From: Coriaria nepalensis
Lineage: Eukaryota > Streptophyta > Magnoliopsida > Cucurbitales > Coriariaceae
DNA: 64,000 nt
Reading direction: 5' to 3'
Assembly: GCA_027186245.1 (NCBI GenBank)
Contig: CP114483.1
Coordinates: 5,652,001 to 5,716,000 of the forward strand
Below, piece by piece: positions 11,850 to 24,945 of the stretch; the stretch's first letter is position 1; each line of letters begins with the position of its first letter. Both the position numbers and the translations under genes were made by a program. The notes under the pieces are model-generated. The model did not search any database, was not told the DNA's origin, and worked only from the letters and a program-made list of their open reading frames with translations.

Positions 11850-12522
11850 ATCATAGTGATTGCGATTATGTTGGAAGTAACATAATATGCCTATTGATTG
11901 TATGACATACCTGATAGATTCTTGAATCTTAGATATGCATGTGCTATCTTCTTCGAGATAATAATAATCCGGAAAAACTATTACATGTGCTATCTTCTTC
12001 GAGAGAAGAATGATGTTCTCATAATCATTAATATTGGAGAATATCGTGATAGGCATATAGGTGATTGGAAGAGACTTTATCACTGAATGTGATCACTAAA
12101 CAAGTCTCAATTGTAATAAATATTGATTATTAATGAGCCTTGTCAAGTGTGGCTATTATATTTGTGATTCTTAAACTTGAGATCACCGCAATACTAACGT
12201 ATATGACATCATGCTTTTATATCATTGAATGTGACTATATTTAAAGGTCACTAATAAGGTGGACCAATAGATATGTGTTCTTATACGAGTAGTCTGTAGG
12301 GTGATAAGATGGGATCCGCCTTTATATTAGAGAAAAAGTCCTATGAGTGATGTACCTTATGTAACATATAAATCTTTACGTAAGGTAGTATGGTATGTAA
12401 AGAGTTTATGGAAATTTGTTGTCTAAGTTGCCTAAGAACTCAAATGATTCATATGGTCACTCTAGTAGGGTTTAACCATTAAACCATGCCCAATGACTAA
12501 TTGGGACTATGTTATAAATGGA
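11850..12522 (+). repeat. Inverted fragment of a copia-type LTR
   Basis: Blocks such as GTGATCACT, the AAGTCTCAATTG region and GTTTAACCATTAAACCATGCC are the reverse complement of blocks in the LTRs at 13035-15010 and 20571-22790, for example GCATGGTTTAAC. This is therefore an oppositely oriented relative ending where the 458-bp tandem repeat starts. Confidence 0.5.
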
Positions 12523-13438
12523 AGGATTGGTTTGGTAAGGTAATAGTCACCACATGTTCTTTTGGAGGTTCCAAATAGTAAGTCAGCGACTCTTCGCCTA
12601 TCCGGATTGAATCATTTTTTAAACAAAGACCTGAACATCTGAACCAACAAAAATTACCAAGATCAAAGGAGGCATGCTATGTGACTTTCAAATACCGGAT
12701 TTCTAGTTCATTTGAAAAAAAAAAAATTTAACTATAAACCTAGAATTTCAAAAATAAAAAGGAAGAAGGGAAAGAAGTACACCAATATACACAGTCCTCA
12801 AAAAACCCGACAATTCTTCACCCATCTCTAAAAACTGCCACCGGCCACCAACCTCGGCTGCCGGATGTTCCAAGCTATCATGCTACCCTTAACCATATCC
12901 ATACGGTTGAGAATTCTTAAGAAGATTCAAGGTCTAATCTCTACTTTTGAGATTAAACTTGGATAAAGAAATAAGAAGAAAGGATTGGTTTGGTAAGGAT
13001 TAAGTCACCACATGTTCTTTTGGAGGTTCCAAACAGTAAGTCTTCGACTCTTCGCCTATCCCCGTGGAATCCTTTTTTAAACAAAGACCCGAACATCTGA
13101 ACCAACAAAAATTATCAAGATCAAAGGCGGCATGCTATGTGACTTTCAAATATCGGATTTCCGGTTCATTTGAAAAAAAAAAATTTAACTATAAACCTAG
13201 AATTTCAAAAATAAAAAGGAAGAAGGGAAAGGAGTACACCAATATACACAGTCCTCAAAAAACCGGACAATTCTTCACCCATCTCTAAAAACTGCCATCG
13301 GCTACCAACCTCGGCTGCCGCATGTTCCAAGCCATCATGCTACCCCTAACCATATCCATACGGTTGAGAATTCTTAAGAAGATTCAAGGTCTAATCTCTA
13401 CTTTTGAGATTAAACTTGGATAAAGAAGTAAGAAGAAA
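12523..13438. repeat. Tandem duplication, two copies of a 458-bp unit
   Basis: Unit 1 (12523-12980) and unit 2 (12981-13438) are nearly identical by eye, differing mainly by scattered substitutions. Shared landmarks are GGAGGTTCCAAA, GACTCTTCGCCTATCC, AAGGCATGCTATGTGAC-like sequence and GGTCTAATCTCTAC. Unit 2 overlaps the end of the copia LTR that starts at 13035, so part of an LTR was copied next to itself. The sequence AGGAT is present at the unit boundaries. Confidence 0.85.
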
Positions 13439-15010
13439 GGATGAAGCTTTTCATTTTTTAGAGAAAATGCACTCTCTCTCTTGTCTTCATGTGCAGCACA
13501 AGGGCTGATTAGGAGTCCCGGGTTTGTTTTTGTTACTTTTATAAGGGACAAAGCCCAAGTGGGCCTCCAAGGCTTGGGTAACTTTTAACCATGTTCGGGT
13601 TTCCAAAAGTCCATGTTAATTCCCGTTTCTAGAAATTAAAACAAAACTTTAATACTTCAAATTAATATCCAATTTAACCCGATAAATACATTCTTTAATT
13701 TGGGCCTTGCACGTGGGATTGATTAGGTTGATTAACTCCTTAATGACCAACCAGACTTCTTTTTAACCCGAAAAATATTATGATTGTAAAAATTCATGGA
13801 TTCTTGAATTACTAAATTTATCTTGTTAATTTAATATTTTCAAATTAATTATTTAATTTTAAATTAAATTCAAATAATACTTTAGATATACTAGTAGTGC
13901 AGGTGTGATTTAGACTTAACAAATTAAACTAATGAATGATTTCACTCTTAAATCAAATTGATAATGAATGAGTTAAAATTCCTCAAATTTAGAATTCATC
14001 AGAGATATAATCAATCTTTATGTGTGTGACCGGATATGTTCTATATTATGCCAGTAGGTGGGCTGCATAACAATTTGTGATTTTTATCAATTCTTTTCAT
14101 TGGACCATTTGACCTTGAAACACTTTCAAGTCAAACAATTAATATGATCATCCTCTATGAGCCACCCGCATAGCCAGAAGTAGAGGAACCTCAACAAGAA
14201 TCCTAGATGACTATTACTGTACCAGACCGATCCTTCAATCTATTCATGCTATAAGAAAATCCTAGGGAATGGTTTAACTCTTTAAATCCTATTAAATTTT
14301 CCTTATGAATTTTGTAAACTCTTATGCAACTAGACAATAGGTTTGTAGAAAACTCTTTCCATACCATACTACTTTGGACAAAGTTTTTCTTCATTGCATA
14401 AGTTATATTTTATTCATAGAACCACATCCTCTAATATAGAGGTGATGGATTTTGTCTTATAGACTACACATATTCGAACATATGCCCAACCACCCTTTTA
14501 GTGGCCTTAGCTAAGACCATGTGGGGTGATGTTAAAGCATGATATCTTATGTGTCAATGTTGGGGTCATCTCACGTTTGAGTATCACAAGTACCATAGTC
14601 ACAACAAAACTCGATAGTTAATATAATTACCATTGAGCTTTTGTCAAGTGATCATGTCCAGTAATTAAGTCTCTACTAATCACCTACATGCCGATCTAGT
14701 ATCCATCAATATCGATGATTATGAGAACATCACACTTCTTCCAAAGATGTAGCGCATGCAATTTTCTCTCCAGATTGTCATCATCTCATAATGACAATCC
14801 TATGACTATGAACAATTTGGAGCTTAACTGAACCTACTTAGATCACCTTATCACGATCACCATCACGATTTAATGTGTATGTCTAAGATCCAAGAATTTG
14901 TCAAGTATGTGTAAGCAAATGAATATGCATGCAAATTTTTATTTCCAACCTAATAACAATATGAAAGATTATTATATATTATAATTAAATTCTATGCATT
15001 CAATTATGTT
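13035..15010 (-). repeat. 3' LTR of the copia element
   Basis: Matches 20571-22790. Shared landmarks include TTCGCCTATCC near one end, a CT-rich ACTCTCTCTC tract near 13480, GTGGGCCTCC, the TAGTAGGTGGG-type block near 14050, and AATTTGTCAAGTATG near the other end. It lacks the 417-bp internal duplication present in the other LTR. Edges are approximate. Confidence 0.75.
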
Positions 15011-15949
15011 GATGGTTTATACAATTCAAGATTGATTCTCATAAGTATTTGACCAAATTGTCATAAGTGTTTGACCAAATCGGGTCATATCCGATTGGCT
15101 TGATGGAAATATACTTTCAATCTTCACTTGCACTAAAGTTATCACCTTTGAATAGCGATTTAAACTTTTGTTGGAGAAGTCCCTTAGTGTGTGGATCAAT
15201 TATGTTATTTATTATTAATTCTCTTTCTTTCACCTTTTTGAAACTCTTTCGGAATAAGTGACAAGGGAGGTAACTCGTAATTGGATCATTAATGAAATCT
15301 TGGTTCCTTTGCTTTCACTATAGTTATTATTGTAGTACAATACTTATGTAGTTAATGATACTTAGAACCCTTCTAAGTTCATTCATGAACTTTTAATCCA
15401 AAATACCTTCTGCCTCAAAAATAGTAAAGCATTCAATTATGTTGAATTAATTTATCGGCCGATACTTGGTTTGGAACTCTTCCAATCAACCAGACCGTTC
15501 TTCAACCATCTCTAAAAATCGGGCATCACAAGTACCATAGTCACCAACAAGACTCTTTGACAGTTAATATAAATACCATTAAGCTTCTTTCAAGTGATCA
15601 AATTCAGTAATTAAGTCTCTACTAATCACCTCGTGCATGGAGAAGTCCCTTAGTATATGGATCCATTATGTTTTTTTTTTTTTTTTTATATTTAGTTCTC
15701 TTTTGTTCATTTTTTTGAAACTCTTTTGGAATAAGTGACTATGAGGTAACCAGTGCTTGGATCATTGATGAGTCGTTGGTTCTTTTACTTTTGCTATGTA
15801 TCATTTATATTATCATAGTACAATACTACGTAATTAATGATACTTAGAGCCCTTGTAAGTTCATTCATGAACTAAACCTTTTTTGCCTAAAAAACAGTAA
15901 TGGATTGAATTCATTGTTTATCGGTTGATGCTTGGTTTGGAAGTATTCT
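15011..15949. other. Non-coding part of the copia interior beside the 3' LTR
   Basis: AT-rich sequence with no recognisable domain, including a poly-T run near 15671-15688. Two stretches resemble each other (about 15170-15480 and 15640-15960; shared GAAACTCTTT.GGAATAAGTGAC and AGTTCATTCATGAACT), so there is a further diverged local duplication of roughly 480 bp spacing. Confidence 0.45.
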
Positions 15950-17850
15950 AATCAACAAATTTATCTAATTATCATTATATGGAACATGATGTAGTTTCAT
16001 TTTCTACTATTGAACATTAGAGTATTGTGAAAACTTTAATTTCAATTTAGAGTCTCTATGGATTAAGAACATATCCTTAGTTATTCTCAAGAACGATATA
16101 GTGTTCTTTACCATATTTTCATGCCATCAAATCGTATTCCTTAATTCATAGTCCTAATACTTTGAGCATCTACAACATCTGATTTCGTACCTAGAACACA
16201 TGACATAACCTATAATCTAATATAGGTCATTTGAGTTCATGTGTTTTCTCTTCCTTTATGTCTTAACTAACATGCTTTAAAGAGTAAGATTCCATCACAT
16301 TTCTCATATTATCAATTCCTCATAATCTTTCATACTAAACTCTTTTAGTAATTTATTGATGTACATTATTGGGTCAAGCCTAAACAATCCTTTTGAATTT
16401 ATCACCATAGGTTTCTTAGAAGGTGCTTGACCCATATATTTCATGGAGAATTTTTTTTGACAACCAATTTAGATGATTTGTAATATAACTACTTCATTCT
16501 AAATGAGTAGTTTAATGCCAATGAACATGGTACTGCTCCCACTAACTCTAGTATACACTTAGGTAATTCACTTTCATAAATCAAACAATTTTGATTTATT
16601 GTTTAGATTTCTTTTTCTAGGATGCATGCTTTTATCATTAGATTAAGCTTCTAATGCAACTTCTTTGTATTCTCTTATATGAAAACTTTAGGTTATATCT
16701 CATACACCTTGCATTCCATTTTTGTAACAAGGAGATAAAGTTATTCCTATTGCATCGAGTGTTAGTATATACTTAGGAATCACAATTCCTTCTTTTGAAG
16801 GTTCCTCCTTTAGTGAGATTTTAGTAATATAGGATTCTTAATATAATTATTAGTTTTATGGCACTTGAAACTCTTTTAAGTATTCTCTCACTCGCACTGT
16901 CCTTTTAGAAAGTAACACTTTTTTTAAGAAATAGTTTTCGGCTAAAAGACTATCTTTAGCTTAATGGAATTAGAGAAGATATATATTATAGTCTCTAATA
17001 GAAATATCCTATAAATTAACTTCTACTAGATTTATCTCTAATTAATCCATATCACTCATTTTGTAAGAACCATTCATCTTCATATCTCGTATGGTTGCAT
17101 GAATTCATTCTTTCCATCCATATCTCATATGGATCATATGAGGTGGATTTAGAGAAAGTCCTATTTACTATGCATTTGGTGATTTCTCTATCATGGCTTA
17201 GTTGGATTTAAGCGCGTTCAGTGTGTAACTCATATCAGACTATACATCACATTTGTTAATTTCTCCAAACAGATTCATCCTTCACTAATGATGTGCTAGG
17301 AGGACATTACTAAATTAGAATCTTATCCTCAATTAAATTTATCTTATGAAACTTTTAACATCAGTATTTATCTCTATGATCTCATCAAAGAGTAATACTT
17401 CAGTCTAGTTGTCCCTCCATCTCTTTTCATTCCTTATTCCTTTTCTCATAGATTTGGTTTTCATATGTCTTCTCAAGACATTAAATTCGAATTTTCGAGA
17501 ACTTGAATATGGAAATAATGAGAAGGAAAAAAAAATGGGAACCATTTTTCAAGAGATATTACCTAACATTATCTTTAGAAGAGAAGTTATAAATCTTCTC
17601 AACAATACCAAAATAATGTAACAGTTGCATTTTATAAAGTCCTTACATAAATTCCAAAAAATTGTAAGATGAGATGAAAGTAGAGCATCTATGGCTAATG
17701 TTGCAACATTTTCTCCATTTCCCACTCGTAGAAAACGCCTCTCCTTTTCTTCAAGCTCTGTTTCTACTTCTTGGATTCAACATATTAAAATGATTTCTAT
17801 ATCTGGCATCTTATACTTAAGTAGAAACCTTTTTAAAAGAATGATTTTCG
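15950..17850 (-). pseudogene. Copia pol remnant: protease end, integrase pieces, RT C-terminus and connection region
   Basis: In minus-strand order: a protease/GAG-pre-integrase-like LRVGNGENVATLAIDALL segment near 17680-17740; integrase C-terminal matches near 17000-17180 (KSTSYDPYEIWMERM, then a FIGY block); and a reverse transcriptase C-terminal VSGSSTMFIG segment near 16530. Near 16050-16110 is TISFLRITKDMFLIHRDSKLK, matching the copia KYLRRTKDxFLIYG motif before RNase H. The catalytic N-terminal half of reverse transcriptase, with its YVDD motif, was not found. Stops and frameshifts occur throughout. Confidence 0.65.
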
Positions 17851-17854
17851 AGGA

Positions 17855-18560
17855 CTATTCTTGCTTCTTCTTCAAAAGAGAAGCTAGATGAGTCTTACAT
17901 TTGCGCTTCCCATGGCCTGTGTGACCGCAATAGAAACATTTTCCTAATTTGCTTTTGTTGTTCTTACTTATGACCTTCTTTGCCATAAGAGCTGCACCCT
18001 TGCCTTGTTTCTCAAACTTGGCTATGAATTTCTTGGCTTGGTGACTTGTTATGATCAACGCGATCTTGTCCTTAGATTTGAGAGATCCTTCGACTATTTA
18101 TAATATTCTGAGCAACCCATGAAGAGTAGGTGTTAACCTATTCATGTGACTGTTCAAAACAAACAACTTAGAGGACTCTAGAAGCGATTGGATGATATCA
18201 TCATTTGAAGGCTCATAGCCCATCCCATCCTAAAAACTAGACTTTCTAGTTTCTCTATGTGTCCAATAATTTTGAGGATATGATCCCCAACGGTAGTTCC
18301 CTCGGTCATTATTATACGAAATAAGTCCTTAAAGGTGTCATACCTTACGGTACGACCATCCTTACCCCAGATAGGTTATTGATAATCTCTACAGCTCATC
18401 TTTTCGTATTTCCTTTGAAGCTTGTTTGATACAGATGGAAGTACAATACTTTTTGCCTCATCACCTTGGATCAACCATTTGACCCAAGTGCTTTCTCATC
18501 GACACTTTCTCCCTCTAATGGAGCAATCATGACACTTTGGGTAAGAACATCAGCAAATTA
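17855..18560 (-). pseudogene. Copia gag with CCHC zinc knuckle
   Basis: The open part (17855-18058) encodes CFYCGHTGHGKRKC, a CX2CX4HX4C zinc knuckle followed by the K-rich tail typical of copia gag. Upstream, through frameshifts, are WLIQGDEAKSIVLPSVSNKLQ and RYDTFKDLFRIIMTEGTTVGDHILKIIGHIEKL in pieces. These match the UBN2-type gag core (about 18200-18480). Gag would package element RNA; this copy is broken. Confidence 0.8.
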
Positions 18561-20556
18561 TTCATGTTGGAGAATTATTCTCAATTGCATACATCATTCT
18601 CTATAGTTAGATCTAACTAACTAACTTTGTTCCAAGAACATCATATGACCGTTTTAAAAGAATAAACAAAATAATAACATAAGTAACTTAATAAATTACA
18701 TCAACAACTAAAACTAAGAGTCTATTTAATTTTAGTTGGTCTCTCAATATTTTATTACAAGCCATCTTTATCCTTTTAGGTAGACCGGGAAAAGACTCAT
18801 TTTTTATATAATGTGTAAGGGATCCCTATATCGAATATTAAGATCTCATGTATTCATAGCCAACCGTAATAAATATATAAGGTAGCAAAACAACTTTCAA
18901 AATTCCATCACATGCAACTCCTTTAATTGCCTCTAGAAAAACATGATCTCATATGTCTATAGCCAATGATATCTTCTAGTTAAGCTTAACCCAAGACATT
19001 CGTTTCACATAACCACTACTCGAGCATATACACCCCTTCCATAGCCGGATATAGTTGAAATATTGCGATCACATGCATCTAATGCATTTAATAAACAAAT
19101 GAACTCACATATTAATTAATTACTAACCCCTATATGTCCATGGCCGATTAAGTAAATGATTAATATTGAATTCATTTTAACGTTTTGGAATGTACAATGT
19201 AAGAATTTCTTGCATAGCTTACAAGCTTAATATAGTCTTGGAAGAGATTTATTATTCTGTGGTCTCATCAAGATATCTTGATGCATGCATTTTATTCAAT
19301 ATAACGAGAATCTACAAAGAATCATTTACAAACACATTATATCAATCATGCATGTTTACTCTCAACACTTATTCAGACATGCATGTTAATTCATCAAACG
19401 CTTCCAATGTGTTATCATGTTACTTTTGACATATTTAAATAAAAATCAAAAATTGATTTGTATGATTAACTCTTAATCTAACAAATCATGTTTATGGATC
19501 ATTTGGTTAAACTATTATAACTATTAAATTATATATTTCCTTAACTTTGTAAGGATATCTATATAAATTAGTGTTCTTAAGGGAGTGTAATTTTCACTTT
19601 TGATATTACCTTAACACTTTAAGGTTATCTATAAAGTTACCAACTTTCTTAAGATCAAATAACTTTTAAGTTAGACATGGCCATAACACTTTAATGATAT
19701 GAAAAACGTTATTAGTCTCTTGAATTTTGAACTCTTTCAAAATACATGATTAATCCATGGTTGTTGGAAAAACTTTCTCTAAACATTAGAACTCTTTCTA
19801 ATTCAAGACAATGAAAGTTAATGGAAAAACTCTTTCTAATAACGTTTAATTTGAAGAACTTTTCATCAAATTGAAATTTCTCATAATATATTAATTTGGA
19901 TCCAATTCTAATCATTCAAAGTACTTCAACAATTATAAAATAAGACCTTACAAATCTCATTATTACATTTAATTTTCAAGTTGAAAACCTTAAATGTCCA
20001 TAAATTGGGTCCAATTATTAATTAACTTGAAATTTAATGTCTTAGAAATCTTGTAACATTAATATTATGTCAATATAATGCTATTTACCCAAAACTTTAA
20101 ATTTTGAAAAATATTTCGCACTTCCAGAAATACAATAAATGGTCTAATCAAGGCACAATGGGCCTGATTCAAGCCCATGCTTAAAAACTTGAACTTACCC
20201 ATTAACTTTCTTGGTGAATAGGACCCACGACCACCCAAGAGGAGATTTAGCCTCACCTCAACACCACCACTCATTACGGGCAGCTGTGGCGAACTATGGC
20301 TCACATGACAGTCGGCCGCCGCCTATGGCGACGGTGGTGGCAGACCATTTATACCAAATTATTTTGGGTAGTGTTCCTTCACATTTTCGGATTGAAAAAT
20401 ATGAGATCTCATCTCCCAAACACTTCTTAAGAGTCATTTAAACAAAATTCTAGCAACCTCATTTTTCACCAAAAATCTCAAAACCACAACCAAAATGCAC
20501 AAATTTTAAATAGAAAAATTTATGTATTGTACCAGAAATTCCAGCTTGCAACCTAA
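18561..20556. other. Leader between primer site and gag of the copia element
   Basis: No domain recognised. AT-rich sequence lies at 18600-20150; a GC-richer patch follows at 20170-20340. It may include an unrelated insertion, because 2 kb is long for a copia leader. Confidence 0.4.
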
Positions 20557-20570
20557 GGCTCTGACACCAC
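20557..20570 (-). other. Primer-binding site (tRNA-Met type)
   Basis: On the minus strand, GTGGTGTCAGAGCC immediately follows the LTR end ...CTTACA. It matches the usual plant copia primer site TGGTATCAGAGCC, complementary to initiator tRNA-Met, with one change. It fixes the orientation and the inner edge of the 5' LTR at 20571. Confidence 0.75.
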
Positions 20571-22790
20571 TGTAAGTCTCCAGCTCTTCGCCTATCCGAG
20601 ATGGAATCTGTTTGCAAAAAATGGACCCAGATATCCAAACCAACGACTACTACCAAGATCAAAGAAGGCATGCTATGTGACTTTAACATCCCGGATTTCC
20701 AGTTCACTTTCGAATTCTAAACTAACACATAATCTAGAATCCAAAAATAATAAGAGAAGAGGAATAAGCTATTTACCAAGCTACCCACTCCTCGAAGAAT
20801 CCATCGGTTTCTTCAACCGTCTCGAAAACCTGCCGTAGGCACCAAGCTCTGTTGCTGTTGTCACCTTGCCACCAATTCCAAATCATCACTTAACCTTTAA
20901 CCTTGATCCACATGGTCAAAATTCCCAAGAATATTTAAGGTTCAATCTCAACAATTAAGATTAAACTTCAAGAAGAAAGTAAGAAGAAAGGACTAAGCTT
21001 TTTCATTTTTGAGAGAAAAATCACTCTCTCTCCCTCTCTCTTCTCATGTGCGGCTCTAGGGTCCTTAAGGTTTGCTTTTTTTTTTTTTTCCGTTTATAAG
21101 GGACATAAGCTCTTAGCCTATCCCAAGTGGGCCTCCGAGGCCTGCTTAACTTTTAACTGTGTTTGGGTCCGCAAAAGTCCTTTTTAGTAGTGCGGGTGTG
21201 ACTTAGACAATATATTAAACAAATTAATGATTTAATTCTTAAATCAAGTTCATATTGAACAAATAAAAAATTCTCCAATTTAGAATCTCAATAAGATCCA
21301 ATCAACCTTTGTGTGTGTGACTAGATAGGTTCTACATTACACTAGTAGGTGGGTCCATAACAACTTATATGTTTTATCGATTCTATTTAATGGACCCTTT
21401 GACCATGAAACCCTTTCAAGTCAAATAGTCAATACGATCATCTTTTCTGATCAAATTAACTGAAACCACCAGAACTATATTGGCCTTTACAAAGGTGTAT
21501 GGGTCACCCGTGTAACAAGAAGTATGAGGAACCTTAACAAGAGCCATAGATGACTATTACTATATCAGATTGATCCTTCTATCTATTCATGGTTTTAGAA
21601 AATCCTAAGGCATGGTTTAACTGTTTAAACCTATTAGATTTTCCTTATGAATTATATAAACTCCTATGCAACTAAACAATAGATTTATAGAAAATTTTTT
21701 TCATACAATAAGATCCAATCAATATTTGTATGTGTGATTAAATATGTTCAACATTACACCGGTAGGTTTGCCCATAGGTGGGTCCATAACACCTTGTAAG
21801 TTTTATCCATTCTATTGAATGGACCCTTTGACCTTGAAACACTTTCTAGTTAAGTAATTAATATGATCATCTTCTATGATCAAATTAACTAAAACCACCA
21901 TACCCACATTGGCCTATAGCAAGGTGTATGGGTCAACTATGTAACAAGAAGTATGAGGAACCTCAAAAAGTACTATATAGATGACTATTAATGTGCCAGA
22001 TTGATCCTTCCATCTATTGCTAGCTCTAGAAAATCTTAGGGTATGGTTTAACTGTTTAAATCTATTAGATTTTCCTTTTGAGCTATATAAACTCTTATGC
22101 AACTAGACTATGGATTTATAAAAAACTCTTTTCATACAATACTACTTTGGCTAAAGATTTTATTCATTGCACAAGTTATATTTATTCATAAAATATAACT
22201 TATCACCTTACACACTGTACATACTCGAAAACATGCCCAAAAATTCACCCTCTTAGTGGCTTTAGCTAAGACCACATGGAGCGATATCAAAACATGATAT
22301 CTAATATGTCAATACTGTGGTGATCTCAAGTATGAGCATCACAAGTACCATAGTTACCGATAATACTCATTAACAGTTAATATAATTACTATTGAGCTTT
22401 TTTCAAGTGATCACATTCTATGATTAATTCTTTACTAATCACATACATGTATATCCCAATATCTTCAAATACTAGTGATTCTAAGAATATCACTCTTCTT
22501 TCGAAGCTGATAGCACATGTAGTAGTCTCACCAGATTCTCATTATCATATCATGACAATCCTCTGACTATAAACAATTTGGATATTAGACTTAAGCCAAT
22601 TTTGATTTCACCGATCATGATCTCCATCAAAATTCCAAGTGTATGTCTAAGATCCGATAATTTGTCAAGTATGCAAGCAATTAATGGTGCATGCAATTTG
22701 TTATTTCCAACATAATAAAAATAATATGATAGATTATGAGATGCTCTAATTATATGCTATGCATTTAATCATATAACTAAGAAATTTATT
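20571..22790 (-). repeat. 5' LTR of the copia element
   Basis: Begins TGTAAG on the plus strand, which is the CTTACA end on the element's own strand, next to the primer site. It matches 13035-15010 and is longer because it contains an internal tandem duplication (21291-22125). Confidence 0.75.
21291..22125. repeat. Tandem duplication inside the LTR, about 417-bp unit
   Basis: ATAAGATCCAATCAA recurs at 21291 and 21708. The following blocks repeat in order: GTAGGT near 21345/21760, GGACCCTTTGACC, AAGGTGTATGGGTCA, AACAAGAAGTATGAGGAACCT, GATTGATCCTTC and ATGGTTTAACTGTTTAAA. The 3' LTR of the element has a single copy, so the duplication arose after insertion or during reverse transcription. Confidence 0.8.
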
Positions 22791-22799
22791 CTAATGGAA

Positions 22800-23030
22800 T
22801 CGCAAGTATCATTCTAACAGAATTTATTCGCCTCATAAGTGGAATATGTATCAAAGTAATCAAAAGGAATTCACGTTGCTTATAACCGTCGACTACAAGT
22901 TTGGCCTTGTACTTAGAAATTGACCGATCAATTTTATTTTCCTCTTCAAAATCCATTTGGATCCCAAAGGCTTACTACCTAGAAGAAGATCTACTAACTA
23001 TTAGTCTATAAGTGATTCATAAGTGGCAGT
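22800..23030 (-). pseudogene. Copia reverse transcriptase N-terminal fragment
   Basis: Minus-strand reading gives LVDLLLGSKPLGSKWILKRK and, after a frameshift, ISKYKAKLVVDGYKQRE. This is the start of the copia reverse transcriptase (consensus ELVDLPPGCKPIGCKWIFKRK...KARLVVKGYKQ). The catalytic part is missing because the sequence then meets the neighbouring LTR. Confidence 0.75.
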
Positions 23031-23031
23031 A

Positions 23032-24930
23032 GTAATTTAAATTTTTTGGATATAATCTGAAATATGGATTAAACTCATAGACATATACCACGATCGATCA
23101 TACAAACATGTATCAAATATATATTTAACGGAAAGCATATAAAAGTTCAGGAATAAAAAATGATTAAGATCTAAGAAAACTTATTTATCTTAATACAAAA
23201 CCAAACAAATCTCATTGCTCCTTCATCATGATCAAATTTAGTAGGAAGAATGAGGTGATTTTCTGCTCTAAGATTCATCATATGAATTTTGGTAAATAGG
23301 CAAGAAGAGAATCTATTAATTTCAGCAAACCCTATTAGAGTACTTATATAGCGCTCTCTTAGGTTTTAGGTTACCGAAAATTAACTCACAACTTTGACCT
23401 AGTCAAGTGTAGACTTAGTCAAAGGTTCCCTTAATCTAATTAAGTGAATGATAGATGACCTATCACCTATGGTCCGCCATCCAGTGGCCTTGTAGCCCAA
23501 AATATTTAATCATCACTTTAATTAATTTAGTGTAAGAAATCCAATTAACAAATTTGCCCATTAACCCTTTAATATTTACTTGCTATTTACTGACCTTTAA
23601 GACACTTTTATGATTAAATAAATAATTCAAATGTAAGTTATTAATTTATAATTAAACTAATATCATGCTTATTTGTTATAGCAAAGCTACACGATATTAG
23701 ATTTAATAAAATAATAATTTACCATTTTACCCTTATAGTCTTACTATACGACAAATTATGATTTTACGCCTAAAATCAAAATTGTCCACTTTCCTTATCC
23801 TTGTCGAAAACTTAACGAAGTTACGTTTGAAATTTAATGTATGTATCTGATTAAGTTCCACATCATGCTGGCAAGAGGACCGATTTGGTTCTACTTTATG
23901 ATTTTATCTAATTTATAACTAGATTTGTTTAACTTTTAAGCTAAATAGATAATTCAATTATCTTATAATTAATTAATTTAAGCCTCCAAGCTAAGACTGA
24001 CTTCTAGCAAAGTAGCATGACTACCTGAAAGATGAGAAGTAAGCATCTTCCAAAAGAACTTATTGTGACTAACAATTGTACAATAAAGATATTTCAATCT
24101 AACTAATATTCTGATGCATCCTAAGGTATGACTTAATTATTAAAACCGAATAGACAAATTATATGAAATGTTATATCTTTAATGAACACAAACAATGGAT
24201 TTATTGAAATTTCTTTCATAACATACTACCTTAAAAGAATTTCATTGTTTAATAAAGTATACAACTCATAAGATTAAATTCTAAATATGGAAGTGTTGGA
24301 TTCCATCTTGATCATAACCTTCATTAACAATATTTCATACCCAATGTTTCACTCCGTTTCACCCTTAGCTAGGGCTTATAGGAATGATGTCAAAGTATAA
24401 AACCTGACACATAAGATACTATGGTAATCTCAGGTCTAAGAACCATATGTAATATAGTGACTAGATTACTGTCATTAACAATTACTATTATTGCTATTGA
24501 GAATATCTAAGTGTCATGTTTGGTACCCTTAGTCTCTACTAACTACCCACATACTTAACCTGATGTTCCACTAACATTAATGGTCCTAAGAACAACCATC
24601 CTAAATATTTTAGGAGATAATTTATTTGATAGTCTATTTGGATTATCAATATCCCTCTTGATAATAGTATGGCTATGATCAATTCGTATCTTAGGCTTTA
24701 AGTAGGTTGCATCTCCACTGACATGATCTTTATCATGGTCTCAAGTGCATAATGTAAGATACTCGACTTTGACATGATATGCAATAAATGAACATATAAT
24801 ATTAATAACAACATAATTAATAAACATGATAAATAGATGAATGCCTTTACTATTATTGAACAAACAACAATATCATTAATATTTATAAACAAGATTGTAT
24901 CTCACAAAATATATACATATCGAGTCTAAC
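23032..24930 (-). repeat. LTR-like insertion, copy 1
   Basis: Shares a long block with 26046-27185 in the same orientation: AATTTAAATTTTTT, then ATCTGAAATATGGATTAAACTC, ACCTATGGTC and the AATTAACTCACAA region. It also resembles, at greater distance, the copia LTR family at 20571-22790 (for example ATGACTTAATTATTAAAAC against the conserved GGTTTAACTGTTTAAA block). Strand is inferred from that resemblance. It interrupts a copia pol between integrase and reverse transcriptase. Confidence 0.6.
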
Positions 24931-24945
24931 CCGATTAGCTTGACC

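Larger units (their letters stand above)
13035..22790 (-). mobile_element. Ty1/copia retrotransposon with 2-kb LTRs, internally deleted
   Basis: Read on the minus strand: 5' LTR (20571-22790), tRNA-Met-type primer site (20557-20570), gag (17855-18560), pol remains (about 15950-17850) and 3' LTR (13035-15010). Both LTRs share long matched blocks in the same order. The pol region is too short for a full copia polyprotein: integrase C-terminal sequence runs almost straight into the C-terminal part of reverse transcriptase. All frames carry stops, so this copy is not autonomous. Confidence 0.8.
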
